Shown: positions 1-8,716, numbered from the stretch's first letter. The stretch is 64,000 nt of DNA from Flavobacterium ginsengisoli (GCF_029625315.1 NZ_CP121110.1:1665501-1729500); one strand, 5' to 3'. Made by a program: numbers and translations. Notes: generated by a model not told the origin, from the sequence alone.

Positions 1-500
1 GTTTGCCAATTGAACATTTTGTTGCGTCTACAAACGTAAACGATACCGTGCCAAGATTCTTAGAAAACGGAAAATACGACCCGAAACCTTCTCAAGCAAC
101 AATCTCTAACGCCATGGACGTTGGAAACCCAAGTAACTTTATTAGAATTCAGGAACTGTACAATAACGACTTAAAAGCTTTCGAAAAAGACTTTTCTTCT
201 TATAGTTATACTGACGAAGAAACGCTTGAAGCTTTAAAGAAAATCTACAACACAGACGGTTATATCGCAGAACCTCACGGTGCTGTTGGGTATTTAGGTT
301 TGAAAAAAGAACTTGAAAAACACCCTAATGCAATTGGTATTTTCTTAGAAACGGCGCATCCTATTAAATTTTTAGATGTTGTTGAACCTGCTTTAGGAAT
401 TACGCTTCCTCTTCCTGCTCAAATTGAGAGTGTTATTAATGAGGAAAAAGTTAGTGTGAAGATTGGGACTTATGAGGAGTTGAAGGCTTTTTTGGGGTAA
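1..500 (+). CDS. thrC: Threonine synthase, C-terminal part (partial at left edge)
   Basis: The open frame runs in from the left edge and ends at TAA 498-500, giving about 165 C-terminal residues of a PLP enzyme that converts O-phosphohomoserine to threonine. The stretch AEPHGAVGYLGLKK followed by a short alpha/beta tail ending in EELKAFLG is typical of the C-terminus of the longer (about 430-residue) threonine synthases. The catalytic lysine and phosphate-binding region are outside the window. The TTG at 3 is only the first possible start codon inside the window, not a real start. A strong terminator follows at 521. Confidence 0.85.
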   Translation, partial: LPIEHFVASTNVNDTVPRFLENGKYDPKPSQATISNAMDVGNPSNFIRIQELYNNDLKAFEKDFSSYSYTDEETLEALKKIYNTDGYIAEPHGAVGYLGLKKELEKHPNAIGIFLETAHPIKFLDVVEPALGITLPLPAQIESVINEEKVSVKIGTYEELKAFLG

Positions 501-520
501 ACAGTTTCTTATAAAAAATT

Positions 521-563
521 AAAAGCCAAGAACTAGTGAACATAATTCTTGGCTTTTTTTTTT
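521..563. terminator. Rho-independent terminator between convergent thrC and rloB
   Basis: A 12-bp stem (AAAAGCCAAGAA pairing with TTCTTGGCTTTT) is followed by a T tract on the + strand. An A-rich flank on the other side gives a T tract on the - strand too, so it can serve both converging genes. Confidence 0.8.
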
Positions 564-582
564 ATAAAAAGACTAAAGAAAA

Positions 583-1304
583 TTAAGCATCTCTATCTTT
601 AATTTCTTTTATTAATTCTTCCGATTCCCCTATTAATTCCTTAACTAAAAGATGAATTAAAGTGCAAGGATTATGAATAGCATAATTTTCACAGGTATGT
701 GTTGCTATCAACTTTTCAGCCCATTTTATCGCTTGAGTTTGATTACCATATTTTTCCAAAATATTATACATTTCTGTACTATTCTTTTTGTACTCAAACT
801 TTTTTGGCTTCTTGCTTTTTGATTCTTTTGCGATTCTAGCATTTATCTCATCTTCAATCGCTTTTCTATAATCTTCTCTTGACATTGAAGTATTTCTATA
901 TTGAAAATGCAATAAATACCAAAGCTCGAAAGCTTCATTAGACCATCCTACTTTAATATCTTGACTATTTGCTAATTGAATTGCTCCGTTAAAATTATCC
1001 GGACTAAAACTATCTCGATCAAAAACAGTCCAAACTCTATCATATTTTTGACTTGAGTTTTCTCTTGCCTTAATAGTTCTTTTGACTAAATCTTTTGTAT
1101 TTGATCCTTCACCTTGTGTATCTATTGTATAAACAAATGACTTTACATTTGATTTGAATGATTTAAAATAATTCGGCTCAGTCTTTTCTCCTTCACAAAC
1201 TATTAAAAAATAGACCCGTACTTCTTTAGTGTTCTGTTTTCGTTTTTTTCTGTTCTTTTTTGCCTCTTAAGAACAGCATTGTCAATTTTAATAATATTTG
1301 CCAT
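583..1304 (-). CDS. RloB/AbiLii-like defence protein, frameshifted
   Basis: Reading from ATG at 1304 gives MANIIKIDNAVLKRQKRTEK and then hits a stop. Adding one base in the T7 run at 1243-1249 joins this to a continuous frame that ends at 583, for about 240 residues. That frame carries VYFLIVCEGEKTEPNYF near the N-terminus and WTVFDRDSF further on, the signature of RloB-like proteins (partner of RloA, and AbiLii in the lactococcal AbiL phage-abortive system). The glutamate in CEGE and the acidic DRD pair recall a Toprim-type nuclease centre, which is an inference. It follows the ATPase gene by one base, so the two are co-transcribed. The break in a homopolymer may be a sequence error. Confidence 0.75.
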
Positions 1305-1305
1305 A

Positions 1306-2516
1306 TTATATCTCTTGAAAGTTTGAAATATAAGGAATACCGCCGTAACGCCCCATTATATAATCTTTTTCAAAGCTTCTATCTTTTCTTATTGTATTTC
1401 CATCTTCATCTTTAAATTCCAATAAAGAATACAAATCAGTAGCTTCACAATTATCTTTTTCCGTAAACCAAATTTGATCTCTTCTAAAAAGTTTTGCACC
1501 AAGCAAATTGGTATCATGAGTAGTAAAAACTAGTTGAGCATCATTAGGATTTGTTTCTGGATTATTGAATAATTTAATAATTTCTTGAGTTAAAATGGGG
1601 TGCAATTTTGCATCTAATTCATCAATAAACAAATGCAATCCAAGCGAAAGTGCAAAAGCAATATGACCCGAAATATCAAATACCTTATTAGTTCCAGAAG
1701 ATTCATGTTCAACTAATTTAAATTCACGTTCCCCAACTATTTTTCCATTATCATCAAAAATATTATGAATAGTCTTAATTCGTTTTTTAAAAGTTTCATT
1801 AGAGCCCGTTTCAAGATGAAAAGATCGAAAACCTAAATTTAAACTATTTATTAGTTTTTCCACTGTTTCTTGATAAGTGTCAGTCTGATGCATCAAAGAG
1901 GTCATAGTAATAGACTTTTCATGCTCTACACCAGATTGTATAAAAATATAAGAGAAAGATCCCATTATTTGCTTACCTATTTCAATATTTAACTGATCTA
2001 ACAAAGATATAAACAAGCTATTCTCTTTTGTATTTTCAATAAACATTTTTGCCTCCTCGAAAACATCAGCGACCCCGATTCCATCAATATTTCTAATAAA
2101 ATATAGAGTTTCTTTTTTTGACTTCTCATTTAATATATATAGCCATTCTTCATGAATTCTTTCATTATCAAGCTCGAAACCATACCTATATCTTTTTCCG
2201 TATTTAGTGAATAAAATTTCAAAATGACTTGGTAAATTAACTGTTTTATCACTGAGTAAAAAAGGTTTCGCATTTAATTTATCCGTTGAATTTAATTTTG
2301 AGGAGTTTCTAACTGTTTCAACCATAAACTCTAGAGCTTTAATAAAATTACTTTTACCACTAGAATTCGCTCCATAAATAACAGCTGAACGTAGTATTTT
2401 ATATTTCCCTTTTTGTACAACATTATCTTTATATTCCGTAATACTGGAAGCTTCTAAAGTAAATGTTTTTTTTCTTTAAATGACAAAAAATTCCCAACTG
2501 TGAATTCTAACAACAT
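1306..2516 (-). CDS. RloA/AbiLi-like AAA ATPase, frameshifted near N-terminus
   Basis: The N-terminus starts at ATG 2516 (MLLEFTVGNFLSF), then loses frame in the T8 run at 2466-2473. With one more base it continues through a Walker A motif, GANSSGKSNF, to a long frame ending at 1306, for about 403 residues. Near the C-terminus are Walker B (LHLFIDELDAKLHP) and the switch sequence FTTHDTNLL, as in ABC/RecF-type AAA ATPases of the RloA/AbiLi group. These proteins are encoded next to RloB and act in phage defence. The gene lies directly upstream of rloB with a one-base gap. The first in-frame ATG after the break (2325) would remove Walker A and is not a credible start. Confidence 0.8.
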
Positions 2517-2746
2517 AATAGAGGTTTTAATTTGAGAAAATTTCTCAATTTTAAAACAAATGTAATTATTATGATTTAATTACAAACTTATTTTAACAAA
2601 ACATTCTTCCGATCATTTAAAGAAAGACTTATAATAATGATTGTAACAAATTAGTTCTTTTATCATCTCTCCAAAAACAAATAAAATTTATAGTAGATTT
2701 AGATTTTATTGTTCCTAACACAAACATCTCTCTTGTAAACACAAAC

Positions 2747-2777
2747 AAAAAGAGACCTCATTCAAAAGGTCTCTTCT
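2747..2777 (-). terminator. Terminator of the XRE regulator gene
   Basis: AAGAGACC pairs with GGTCTCTT around a short loop, with a run of T on the - strand side (AAACAAAAA on the + strand). It lies 25 bp past the stop of the XRE gene. The rest of the 2517-2801 gap is AT-rich and presumably holds the rloAB promoter, which I could not locate. Confidence 0.7.
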
Positions 2778-2801
2778 CAATTTAATATATCTTAAAAACG
2801 G

Positions 2802-3197
2802 TTATTTCCCATTCAATAATTTCTCCAAATACTCAACTTTATCTTTTTCAGCTTGCACCAAACGTTCGTAAAGTTCAACCACTTTATCTAAAGGATTAAA
2901 AGTACAGTTAGAATTGTAATCACCTGAAGCAATTGCACTATGATCTTGAAAAGTATTTCCAATAATATTAAAAACAGCTTCTTCCGAAAAGTTTTTAATT
3001 GCTTCAACAGAAACTCCAAGGGCTTTTGCAATCTCAATTAATCTTTGCTCGTCAACCGTTTCGCTGTTTTCAATATTCGAAACCATCTGCTGACTTATTC
3101 CTAAAGCCAATGCTAGTGCATCCTGCTTCATATCTTTAAGCTCTCTGATACGGCTTATATTTCTGCCGATATGTTTTGGTTTTGTTGCTGTACTCAT
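2802..3197 (-). CDS. XRE-family helix-turn-helix regulator
   Basis: 131 residues. Residues 10-65 form a Cro/C1-type HTH (KQDALALALGISQQMVSNIE is the helix-turn-helix). A middle segment follows (AIASGDYNSNCTFNP), and then a short coiled-coil-like C-terminus ending in YLEKLLNGK. This layout is common among small Bacteroidetes regulators next to accessory genes. It lies upstream of and in the same direction as rloAB but is separated by its own terminator, so control of the defence pair is possible but not shown. A candidate -7 element TATTTTTG sits upstream on the - strand, with a TTG only 15 bp before it. Confidence 0.8.
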   Translation of the reverse strand: MSTATKPKHIGRNISRIRELKDMKQDALALALGISQQMVSNIENSETVDEQRLIEIAKALGVSVEAIKNFSEEAVFNIIGNTFQDHSAIASGDYNSNCTFNPLDKVVELYERLVQAEKDKVEYLEKLLNGK

Positions 3198-3333
3198 AAT
3201 TCAAAGATATTTAAAATTCTTAAACAAAAATAAATTCCTGTAAAAAACAAAGTTGTTTTTGTAAGATACTTTTTTCATAATTTATATATTAGCAATCTCG
3301 AGAGTAATTACCAATTATTAATCTTATCGTAAA

Positions 3334-3858
3334 ATGGCAGTTTGGCAATATCTTTTAATCGTAGTTCCTAAAAATTCAATCGATAATAATTACGAATGCA
3401 TTTTTAAAAACAACAAAACAAAATATTTACCAGAGACTGATTCTTTTTGGAAAAATTTTGGTGGTGATATTCCTTCAATCATTTCTGAAATGGATCAAAT
3501 TATTCCGAAAGCGAATTGGGGAAATGACACTTGTCTAAACTGGAAAGGAAATGGAAATACAGACGAAGATAATGACGCTTGTATTTGTTTAAGCGATAAT
3601 AAATCGAAAATTGAAAGTTTTCAATTTCGAATTGATTTAAGAAAAGCTTGCAATATTACAGCAGTTTTACAATCAATTCTAAATCTCTGCGAAAAAAATC
3701 AATTGGTTTTAATTGATTTAAAAGGTGAAATTTTTCAACCAAATTTAGAGGATATTTTAAAAAGTATTAAAGCCTCAAATGCTACACGATTTTTAAGTGA
3801 TCCAATACAATTTTTCGAAGATTTAAGTAAAAATAGTTCAGATGAAACCAGAGCATAA
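3334..3858 (+). CDS. Hypothetical protein, first gene of a two-gene unit
   Basis: 174 residues, soluble, no signal peptide, starting at the ATG in GTAAAATGGCAGTTTGG. I do not recognise a named family. The sequence (MAVWQYLLIVVPKNS, then WGNDTCLNWKGNGN and an FRIDLRK stretch) looks like a compact alpha/beta protein of the immunity or SMI1-like size class. Its last 17 bp overlap the start of the next gene, which suggests translational coupling. Function unknown. Confidence 0.6.
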   Translation: MAVWQYLLIVVPKNSIDNNYECIFKNNKTKYLPETDSFWKNFGGDIPSIISEMDQIIPKANWGNDTCLNWKGNGNTDEDNDACICLSDNKSKIESFQFRIDLRKACNITAVLQSILNLCEKNQLVLIDLKGEIFQPNLEDILKSIKASNATRFLSDPIQFFEDLSKNSSDETRA

Positions 3859-4075
3859 ACTTATCCTTGAGTTAATAGAATCTTATTTGGAAAAGTATCC
3901 AAGTGAGAGATTTGGACAGGCATTGTTCAATCTTAATATTAATGAATTTCAGAAAACAACTGACCCAAGAAATCCAAATTATAATATAAGAGATATTCAT
4001 GGTGACAATGATTTAGATATTATTGAACGAATTCAAAATCGTTTAGATTTGATTCAATCACGGAAAAACAATTAG
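3842..4075 (+). CDS. Small conserved hypothetical protein
   Basis: 77 residues, overlapping the previous gene by 17 bp in another frame. It carries the pattern RFGQALFNLNINEF, then NYNIRDIHGD, then IIERI. I associate this pattern with a widespread family of about 70-90-residue proteins found next to toxin or immunity genes. No membrane segment or catalytic motif is visible. Probably translated together with the preceding gene. Confidence 0.6.
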   Translation: MKPEHKLILELIESYLEKYPSERFGQALFNLNINEFQKTTDPRNPNYNIRDIHGDNDLDIIERIQNRLDLIQSRKNN

Positions 4076-4137
4076 TTTCCCCTTCTAGCGCAAGCGTCCC
4101 GTTCGTGAACACAAAGAAAAATCAAAAGCCAATCAAA

Positions 4138-4962
4138 ATGAAAAAAAATGTTTATTATGTTTTAGTGTTATTTACAATTAGTTTTTCGAGTATTGCTCAA
4201 CATTCTTTAAATAGAATTTGGATAACCGATAGTATTTTGCCCGTTCCTGAATCGGTATTATTAGATAAAACAGATCAGATTTTATATACCTCTTTAATGG
4301 ATGGTTCGCCGGCTGAACGTGACGGAAAAGGAAGCATAGGAAAATTAACTGTCGATGGAAAAATCATTAATTTAAATTGGATATCAGGTTTAAATGCCCC
4401 AAAAGGAATGGCAAAATTCAAGAATAAGTTATTTGTAGCCGACCTTACAGAAATTGTAATTATAGATATCAAACAACAAAAAATACTGAAAAAAATAACC
4501 GTTGATGCGACCAAAATATTAAACGATGTAACTGTAGATAAAAAAGGAGTTGTTTATGTTTCTGATCCAAAAGTGGGTAAGATTTTCAAATTAGAAAATG
4601 ATATTGCGACTGTTTACTTAGAAAACCTAAACAAACCTAATGGCCTAAAAGCTATTGATACTGATTTGTATTTTTTAGACAGTGGATCATTATACAAAAT
4701 GGATCCTAAAAAGAATAAACAACTTTTGGCAGAAGGCATGGATGAAAATACAGATGGAATTGAGCCAATAACAGACAATGCTTTTATTGTGAGCTGTTGG
4801 ACTGGAATTATTTATTATGTAAATAAAGATGGCTCAAAAGAAATCCTTTCAGATACCAGAAAAGAAGAATATTACACAGCCGATATAGGACTCGACAAGG
4901 AGAAAAAAATAATCTATGTCCCTTCTCTTTTCAAGAAAACCATAGCAAGCATATTCGCTTAA
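4138..4962 (+). CDS. Exported SMP-30/gluconolactonase-like beta-propeller protein
   Basis: 274 residues from the ATG at 4138, chosen because it gives a clear signal peptide (MKKNVYYVLVLFTISF...SIAQ). A GTG at 4105 would put a charged extension in front. The mature protein has repeated strands of NHL/SMP-30 type: LPVPESVLLD, GLNAPKGMAKFKNKLFVAD, LNDVTVDKKGVVYVSDP, LNKPNGLKAI, DGIEPI. This fits a six-bladed propeller in the periplasm or at the cell surface. Some members are lactonases, but I see no diagnostic set of metal ligands, so the reaction is unknown. Probably monocistronic. Confidence 0.75.
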   Translation: MKKNVYYVLVLFTISFSSIAQHSLNRIWITDSILPVPESVLLDKTDQILYTSLMDGSPAERDGKGSIGKLTVDGKIINLNWISGLNAPKGMAKFKNKLFVADLTEIVIIDIKQQKILKKITVDATKILNDVTVDKKGVVYVSDPKVGKIFKLENDIATVYLENLNKPNGLKAIDTDLYFLDSGSLYKMDPKKNKQLLAEGMDENTDGIEPITDNAFIVSCWTGIIYYVNKDGSKEILSDTRKEEYYTADIGLDKEKKIIYVPSLFKKTIASIFA

Positions 4963-5271
4963 ATAAAACAATAATAAAAGGCTGTATTTCCTTTTTAAAT
5001 TATCAATTTTAGAAGCCCAATGAATAATTGAACATGTTTATGACTAATAAACTTTAAAATATTACAAAAAATCTAAATTTTCAATTGCCTCCAGCTTTAG
5101 CTGGAGGTTTACTTTTTGAACAAGCTTCGGCTTTAGCCAAAAAACTCAAAAGATTAGGCTAAAGCCATTTTCTAATGTAATTTTGCTTCTCCAGCTAAAG
5201 CTGGAGGCAATTCAAATATTTTTCCATTTAAAACTGGAAACCATTTATATTCATAATACGATCAGCTTAAC
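4963..5271. other. Intergenic region dominated by a palindromic repeat
   Basis: The 309-bp gap between the propeller gene and the GNAT gene holds the palindromic element listed at 5082-5211. The flanks are AT-rich and contain no convincing open frame. Confidence 0.6.
5082..5211. repeat. Composite palindromic (REP-like) element with CTCCAGCT arms
   Basis: The outer ends are inverted copies (AATTGCCTCCAGC at 5083 and GCTGGAGGCAATT at about 5200). Each end is itself a palindrome: CTCCAGCT-TT-AGCTGGAG on the left and CTCCAGCT-AA-AGCTGGAG on the right. A smaller inverted pair, GGCTTTAGCC / GGCTAAAGCC, lies in the middle at about 5129 and 5157. This nested structure resembles REP/BIME-type units mobilised by IS200-like RAYT transposases. 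No transposase is present here. Confidence 0.7.
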
Positions 5272-5778
5272 ATGATTACAAAAGCAACAATAGAAGACAT
5301 TCCAGCATTAACTATCTTAATAAACTCAGCATATAGAGGTGAAACTTCTAAAAAAGGCTGGACAACCGAAGCGCATTTACTAGAAGGAAAAAGAACCGAC
5401 GAACAAGAAATGACCGAAATCTTTCTTGATCCAAAAAATACAATTCTGAAATTTACAGAAAATGACAAAATCATCGGTTCGGTTTTATTGGTTGAAAAAG
5501 CTCATCAATTGTATTTAGGAATGCTAACCGTTTCGCCAGAACTTCAAAACAGCGGAATCGGGAAAAAGCTTTTGGCTGAAGCCGAAAATCATGCAAAATC
5601 TCTAGGATTGTCAAGTATTATTATGACAGTAATTTCAGTTCGTGAAGAGCTTGTCGCGTGGTATAAACGTCATGGTTATGTAGATACAGGAAAACGTGAA
5701 GCTTTCCCTGAGAGTGAAATTCATACGACAGTTTCTGCTGAACCTTTGGAGTTTATTTATTTGGAGAAAAGTATTTAA
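5272..5778 (+). CDS. GNAT-family N-acetyltransferase
   Basis: 168 residues, the size of a single GNAT domain. The acetyl-CoA site is visible as LGMLTVSPELQNSGIGKKLL (strand beta-4, then the V-x-P-x-x-Q-x-x-G-I-G-x-x-L loop), followed by AENHAKSLG and the C-terminal ELVAWYKRHGY typical of the fold. The N-terminal MITKATIEDIPALTILINSAYRG also fits. The substrate cannot be told from the sequence. Single gene between repeat-rich spacers. Confidence 0.85.
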   Translation: MITKATIEDIPALTILINSAYRGETSKKGWTTEAHLLEGKRTDEQEMTEIFLDPKNTILKFTENDKIIGSVLLVEKAHQLYLGMLTVSPELQNSGIGKKLLAEAENHAKSLGLSSIIMTVISVREELVAWYKRHGYVDTGKREAFPESEIHTTVSAEPLEFIYLEKSI

Positions 5779-5864
5779 GTTTTTTTTGCCACGAAGGCGC
5801 GAAGACACGAAGTTTTTTAATCTCGCAGAGCCGCAAAGTTTTTTCGATAAAGCTCTCCATACAG

Positions 5865-5967
5865 TTTGTCTTCCTGAGCGGAGTCGAAGGACCGCCAAGC
5901 TATTCAGCAAAGTTTTTCTTCTTTGTCGAGCTACTTATGATCCTTCGACTTCGCTCAGGAGGACAAA
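5865..5967. repeat. Inverted-repeat element (TCCTGAGC/GTCGAAGGA arms)
   Basis: The left arm (TTGTCTTCCTGAGC...GTCGAAGGA, 5865-5891) and the right arm (TCCTTCGAC...GCTCAGGAGGACAA, 5941-5967) are imperfect inverted copies around a core of about 50 bp. It has the same plan as the elements at 6612 and 8863, with different arms. The flanking stretch (CACGAAGGCGCGAAGACACGAAG) belongs to a second, GCGAAG-type, low-complexity family. Open frames across this element are not believed to be genes. Confidence 0.7.
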
Positions 5968-6000
5968 AAAAGAGAATAAAATTATTAAAATATTCAATAA

Positions 6001-6549
6001 ATGAACATACAGCTTTTCTCTAAAAAAAACACGAAACCCTCTATTTGGAGTGGCGGATTGACATATGAATATATGATCTATCCAAAAACCGCAATTTATG
6101 CCCATAGAGATTTCGCATTTAGAATAAGCAGTGCTACAATTGAAGAAGTACCTTCAGAGTTTACCAAATTTAAAGGCTATCACCGATACTTAGTTATGCT
6201 TGATAACATCTTAGAGGTTGAGGTAAACAAAGAAAAAAAGGAATATGGGAAGTATGAAATCATGGAATTTAATTCGAATGATGAGGTAACTTCTTTCACC
6301 AAAGGCTCTGATTTTAATTGGATGGTTTCTGAAAAAATATCCTATCATAAACTGGAAATAGCCAATAATAATCAGAATTATAATGCTGAAGTAGCGATTG
6401 TATTTTCTTTAGATACAACCGTTATTACAATCAATGAGAAGCCGTACCATTTAGAACCTTATGATTTATTGGTTATTGAAAATCAAAAAAAGGAAAATAT
6501 AAGCTTTCATTTTTCTAATGAATGCCTTTTTGGGATGTTGGATTTTTAA
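6001..6549 (+). CDS. HutD/Ves family protein
   Basis: 182 residues of cupin-like fold. The diagnostic start IWSGGLTYEYMIYP corresponds to the W-x-G-G-x-T conserved patch of HutD/Ves. FRISSATIEEVPSEFTKFKGYHRYLVMLD follows, and then alternating strands to the end. Ves is cold-shock-related and HutD lies in histidine-utilisation operons, but the biochemical role of the family is unclear. No hut genes are nearby. The start follows a repeat element at a short AT-rich distance. Confidence 0.75.
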   Translation: MNIQLFSKKNTKPSIWSGGLTYEYMIYPKTAIYAHRDFAFRISSATIEEVPSEFTKFKGYHRYLVMLDNILEVEVNKEKKEYGKYEIMEFNSNDEVTSFTKGSDFNWMVSEKISYHKLEIANNNQNYNAEVAIVFSLDTTVITINEKPYHLEPYDLLVIENQKKENISFHFSNECLFGMLDF

Positions 6550-6611
6550 TCGAGTTTTTTTGCCGCGAAGACGCGAAGACTCGAAGTTTTTATATAAAGT
6601 TCCCATGCAGT

Positions 6612-6715
6612 TTGTCATTTCGACGAAGGAGAAATCTTCGCAAGTGGCTCCGCAAAGTATTTCGCCAATCTTTGTAGAGCTTCTCGCGAAGATTTCTCCT
6701 TCGTCGAAATGACAA
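6612..6715. repeat. MITE-like element with 30-bp perfect inverted arms, copy 1
   Basis: Bases 6612-6641 (beginning TTGTCATTTCGACGAAGGAG) and 6686-6715 are perfect 30-bp inverted copies around a 44-bp core. The element is preceded by a GCGAAGACGCGAAGACTCGAAG stretch. A second copy at 8863-8966 shares the arms and carries the core in the opposite orientation. No coding capacity is believed. Confidence 0.85.
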
Positions 6716-6763
6716 AAATGAGATTAGTGTATTAATCTCTATAAAATCTGCGTGAAATAAAAA

Positions 6764-6797
6764 CTTAGAATCTCAGAATCTTAGCACCTTAGCATCT
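6764..6797. repeat. 10-bp-phased CTTAGAATCT repeat
   Basis: Imperfect tandem copies of a 10-bp unit close to CTTAGAATCT (CTTAGAATCT, CAGAATCTTAG, CACCTTAGCATC) run into the 3' end of the Crp/Fnr gene. Related tracts occur at 9064, 14852 and 26922, always at gene ends. Confidence 0.55.
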
Positions 6798-7358
6798 CCT
6801 TTTTATCTTCGATAAAAACTCATGCGAAACACCCAAATACGAAGACAAATTCTTGTTGTTTATCGAAGTTACTTTTTGTGGATAACGTTCTTTAAAATCC
6901 AAATAACGTTGTTTTGAGGTTTTATGAAGAACATCCAGAAGTCTTTGCTGAATGGCAACATTGGCACGTTCAATCATGAGAACATGAAACTTAATGAGTT
7001 TTGGGATAACGGCAAACAAATACGCTTTTTGCATTTTATTAATGACCACTACTTCGCTGTCTTCAATGGCTTTAATGTTGTACGTGGTCGGCTTTTGATG
7101 GTAAAAACTTTCCAGATCGCAAATCCATTCGTTTTCGAACGAGAAGAAAATTACGGTTTCTGTTCCATTTTCATTTACAATGTAGGTTTTGAACGATCCT
7201 TTTAAAATAAATCCTTCGTAACTGCTGTTTGAATTCTGGATTTGCAGAAATTGATTCTTTTTGAGTTTGATAATCTCTGCTTTCGAAACAATTATGTCCC
7301 ATTCTTCATCTGTGAGCGGAATTTTCCTTTCAATGTTTTTTCTTAGTAGGTTGTACAT
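6789..7358 (-). CDS. Crp/Fnr-family transcription regulator
   Basis: 189 residues. A cyclic-nucleotide-binding-type beta barrel spans about residues 25-115 (LKKNQFLQIQNSNSSYEGFILKGSFKTYI, then FENEWICDLESFYHQKPTTYNI). A dimerisation helix follows, then a short winged HTH whose recognition helix lies in LSSYLGVSHEFLSKIKRR. No cysteine cluster is present, so it is not an Fe-S FNR. Homologues often lie beside the genes they control, and the divergent neighbour here is the pectate lyase. The 237-bp divergent gap contains the palindromes described at 7426 and 7517. Confidence 0.8.
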   Translation of the reverse strand: MYNLLRKNIERKIPLTDEEWDIIVSKAEIIKLKKNQFLQIQNSNSSYEGFILKGSFKTYIVNENGTETVIFFSFENEWICDLESFYHQKPTTYNIKAIEDSEVVVINKMQKAYLFAVIPKLIKFHVLMIERANVAIQQRLLDVLHKTSKQRYLDFKERYPQKVTSINNKNLSSYLGVSHEFLSKIKRRC

Positions 7359-7425
7359 TTTTGTGGTTTTTGTTTAAGGAATAAGTTTGTTTATCGATTC
7401 ATCATTAATTAGGGGCTTAACCAAT

Positions 7426-7437
7426 GTAATCGATTAC
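7426..7437. promoter_or_regulatory. Palindromic operator candidate GTAATCGATTAC
   Basis: A perfect 12-bp palindrome, GTAATCGATTAC, with a central CG, of the kind used by LacI-family regulators in carbohydrate loci. It lies 68 bp upstream of the Crp/Fnr start and about 160 bp upstream of the pectate lyase. A second palindrome, TTGAAC-TT-GTTCAA, is at 7517-7530. The assignment to either gene is inference. Confidence 0.4.
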
Positions 7438-7595
7438 GTAAAAATAAGCTATTTGTGCATTTTTGTAAATTTACAAGTGTTAAAAAAATACATTTCGTAG
7501 ATTTTTTTGTAAAAGTTTGAACTTGTTCAACTTTTTTCCTACAAATAATATTGAGTTTTGCGTTGTCAAACTTTTATAAATAACCAAACTTAATT

Positions 7596-8716
7596 ATGAA
7601 CTTAAAATCAAAACTTTCAATGTTCGCAGCAAGCATTGATTCTCGGATTTACGGCATGTAATTCTGAAGAAATCGCTTCAAACACAGAAGCAAGTATTCA
7701 ACCAACAAACGAAACAGCGATTGATGCTTCAGCAACCAATACTACGGCAAAAGTTGGAAATTGCGCTGAGGTTCCAGGATGGGCCTCGCAAAATGGTGGA
7801 ACAACTGGTGGCGGGTCTTCTGCCGAAACTACAGTTACCACTTACGCTCAGCTGAAATCGGCGATTGAAAACACTTCTGTAAAAGTGATTAAAGTTTCTG
7901 GAACAATTACCATTACTACTAGATTGTCTTTTCAAGATCAAACCGGAAAAACAATTTATGGTGCTAGCGGTGCAAAATTGGTTTCAACGAATCAAACTAA
8001 AGACGGTTCTGGAATCATAAACATTAAAAGATGTAAAAACATCATTATTAGAAACTTGATTTTTGAAGGTCCAGGTGCTTACGATACAGATGGTTGGGAT
8101 AATGCAATTTTAGATGACTGCCAAAACGTTTGGGTAGACCATTGCGAATTTAGAGACGGTGTTGACGGAAACTTCGACATCAAAAACAAATCAGATTATA
8201 TTTCTGTTACATACACTAAATTCCACTATCTAAAAGCGCCAAAAGCCGGAGGTTCTGGCGGAACTGATGATCACCGTTTCTCTAACTTAATTGGTTCTAG
8301 CGATGGTGCAACTGCCGACCGCGGTAAATTAAGAATCACTTTTGCAAGATGCTGGTGGGCTCCTGGATGTAAAGAAAGAATGCCTAGAGTTCGTTTTGGA
8401 CAAGTGCATATTGTAAACAGTTTCTTTAATAGCACTGTAAGCAATAAATGTATTGCGGCGAGGATTTGAAGCAAATATTCGCGTAGAAAGCAATGTTTTT
8501 GAAGGGGTAAAAAATCCAATCGATTTAATGACGGGTTATACTGCTGTTACAGCTACTGATAACGTATTTACAAGTGTAACGGGAACTCAGGCTGGAAGCG
8601 GTACTGCTTTTACTCCGCCATACTCTATCGTAAAATTGGCTAAAACTGCGGTTAAAGCTGATATTTCTGCAAATGCAGGACCTACTTTAGGAGGTAATGT
8701 TTGCGGTTCTTTTTAA
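7596..8716 (+). CDS. Pectate lyase, polysaccharide lyase family 1, lipoprotein; two frame breaks
   Basis: With two extra bases removed the gene codes for about 372 residues. It starts at ATG 7596 with a lipoprotein signal (MNLKSKLSMFAA, then LILGFTAC; the cysteine is the lipid site). PL1 features follow: WASQNGGTTGGG, GTITI, IIIRNLIF, the Ca-binding and active-site WVDHCEFRDGVDGNFDIK, TKFHY, DHRFSNLIGSS and RARWAP-like FARCWWAPG. The enzyme would cleave polygalacturonate by beta-elimination at the cell surface. Break 1 is an extra A at 7630-7632 (GCAGCAAGC for GCAGCAGC). Break 2 is one extra base at about 8457-8461 (GCGGCGAGG). No SusC/D or other pectin genes are adjacent. Confidence 0.85.

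Noticed and set aside
2802-3197. Phage repressor marking a prophage
   Set aside because: No integrase, structural phage gene or att-like repeats are nearby.
5635-6004. Genes on both strands across the 5865 element
   Set aside because: The frames follow the inverted repeat and show no protein-like pattern.
6518-6712. 64-residue open frame
   Set aside because: It runs through the 6612 MITE-like element; a related frame occurs at the other copy (8772-8963), as expected for a repeat.
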